A program made the translations under genes and the position numbers. From JAUXFK01 sp034189035 (GTDB taxonomy: Bacteria; Desulfobacterota; UBA8473), in contig JAXHVA010000192.1 of the NCBI GenBank assembly GCA_034189035.1, positions 1 to 5,495 on the forward strand: a stretch of 5,495 nucleotides of DNA, read 5' to 3'. The notes under the pieces are model-generated. The model was not told the origin of the DNA. It made no database searches and worked only from the letters and a program-made list of their open reading frames with translations. Shown here in pieces: positions 5,301 through 5,495 of the stretch. The first letter of the stretch is position 1. Each line of letters opens with the position of its first letter.

Positions 5301-5495
5301 TCAGCATATGACACAGACACTGGCAACCTCACCTTGCGACATGACAACTGAAGGACGCGGGTTCCTTTTGGCACGGACAGGATCAAGCTTTTCGTCAACA
5401 GGGATATCGAGAACTCTTTAAATAAAAGGAAAACAATTGCATTGAAGGCCTGACGCTGAGTGGAGGCTGCGACTTTTTGTTGAATTGCCAAATGG
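5301..5495 (-). pseudogene. Tyrosine recombinase N-terminal fragment (integron-integrase/Xer-like), frameshifted, runs off the right edge
   Basis: Entering from the right edge, the - strand reads HLAIQQKVAASTQRQAFNAIVFL. This matches the N-terminal SAM-like core-binding domain of integron-type tyrosine recombinases (typical KVSASTQNQALNALLFLYR). A frame change near 5408-5412 leads to DIPVDEKLDPVRAKRNPRPS and VVMSQGEV, the linker to the catalytic domain (typical VRAKRPKRLPVVLSxxEV). Homology stops at about 5316 and the frame ends with TGA at 5301-5303. The catalytic domain with its R...HxxR...Y residues is absent, so the fragment is inactive. The true start lies beyond the window; the TTG at about 5489-5491 is internal to the homology. 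It converges with the Hpt-receiver gene, with about 50 bp between their ends. It may be what remains of an integrated element or of an integron-like recombinase. Confidence 0.75.

Overview
This window reads as a decaying stretch of a bacterial, probably anaerobic, genome. The pointers are an oxygen-sensitive 2-oxoacid:ferredoxin oxidoreductase operon, strong AGGAGG ribosome binding sites, and a multi-domain phosphorelay protein. A Desulfobacterota-like or similar environmental anaerobe would fit, but nothing in the sequence fixes the phylum. Almost every gene except one is broken by frameshifts and/or stop codons. Standard ORF calling therefore shows only fragments, and the genes become visible only when the frames are stitched together.

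Left end (about 1-490, + strand): a short-chain dehydrogenase/reductase (SDR) pseudogene that keeps the YxxxK catalytic motif but has three frame changes and two internal stops. It is followed by a hairpin and U-tract terminator (672-714). Positions 491-671 hold nothing I recognise.

Middle (714-3389, - strand): a complete four-gene operon for a 2-oxoacid:ferredoxin oxidoreductase of the Kor/Vor type, in the order alpha (3389-2313), beta (2316-1532), gamma (1520-972), delta ferredoxin (946-714). Operon logic survives: an ATGA overlap between alpha and beta, 11 and 25 bp gaps further on, and a Shine-Dalgarno sequence before each gene. All four subunits carry lesions, about 13 in 2.7 kb, including a 5-bp tandem duplication. 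The intact enzyme would oxidatively decarboxylate a 2-oxoacid to an acyl-CoA with CoA and thiamine diphosphate, passing electrons through the delta subunit to ferredoxin.

A 647-bp AT-rich intergenic region (3390-4036) separates this operon from a divergent gene. It holds a possible promoter for the operon, an 18-bp perfect palindrome, and AT-rich palindromes or tracts of uncertain role.

Right end: one intact gene (4037-5251, + strand) encodes a 404-residue Hpt - degenerate receiver - receiver protein that ends in an A8G13 homopolymer. Running in from the right edge on the - strand (5495 to about 5301) is the N-terminal part of an integron-integrase/Xer-like tyrosine recombinase, frameshifted and truncated. 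The SDR, oxidoreductase and recombinase look like remnants; only the signalling gene appears maintained.
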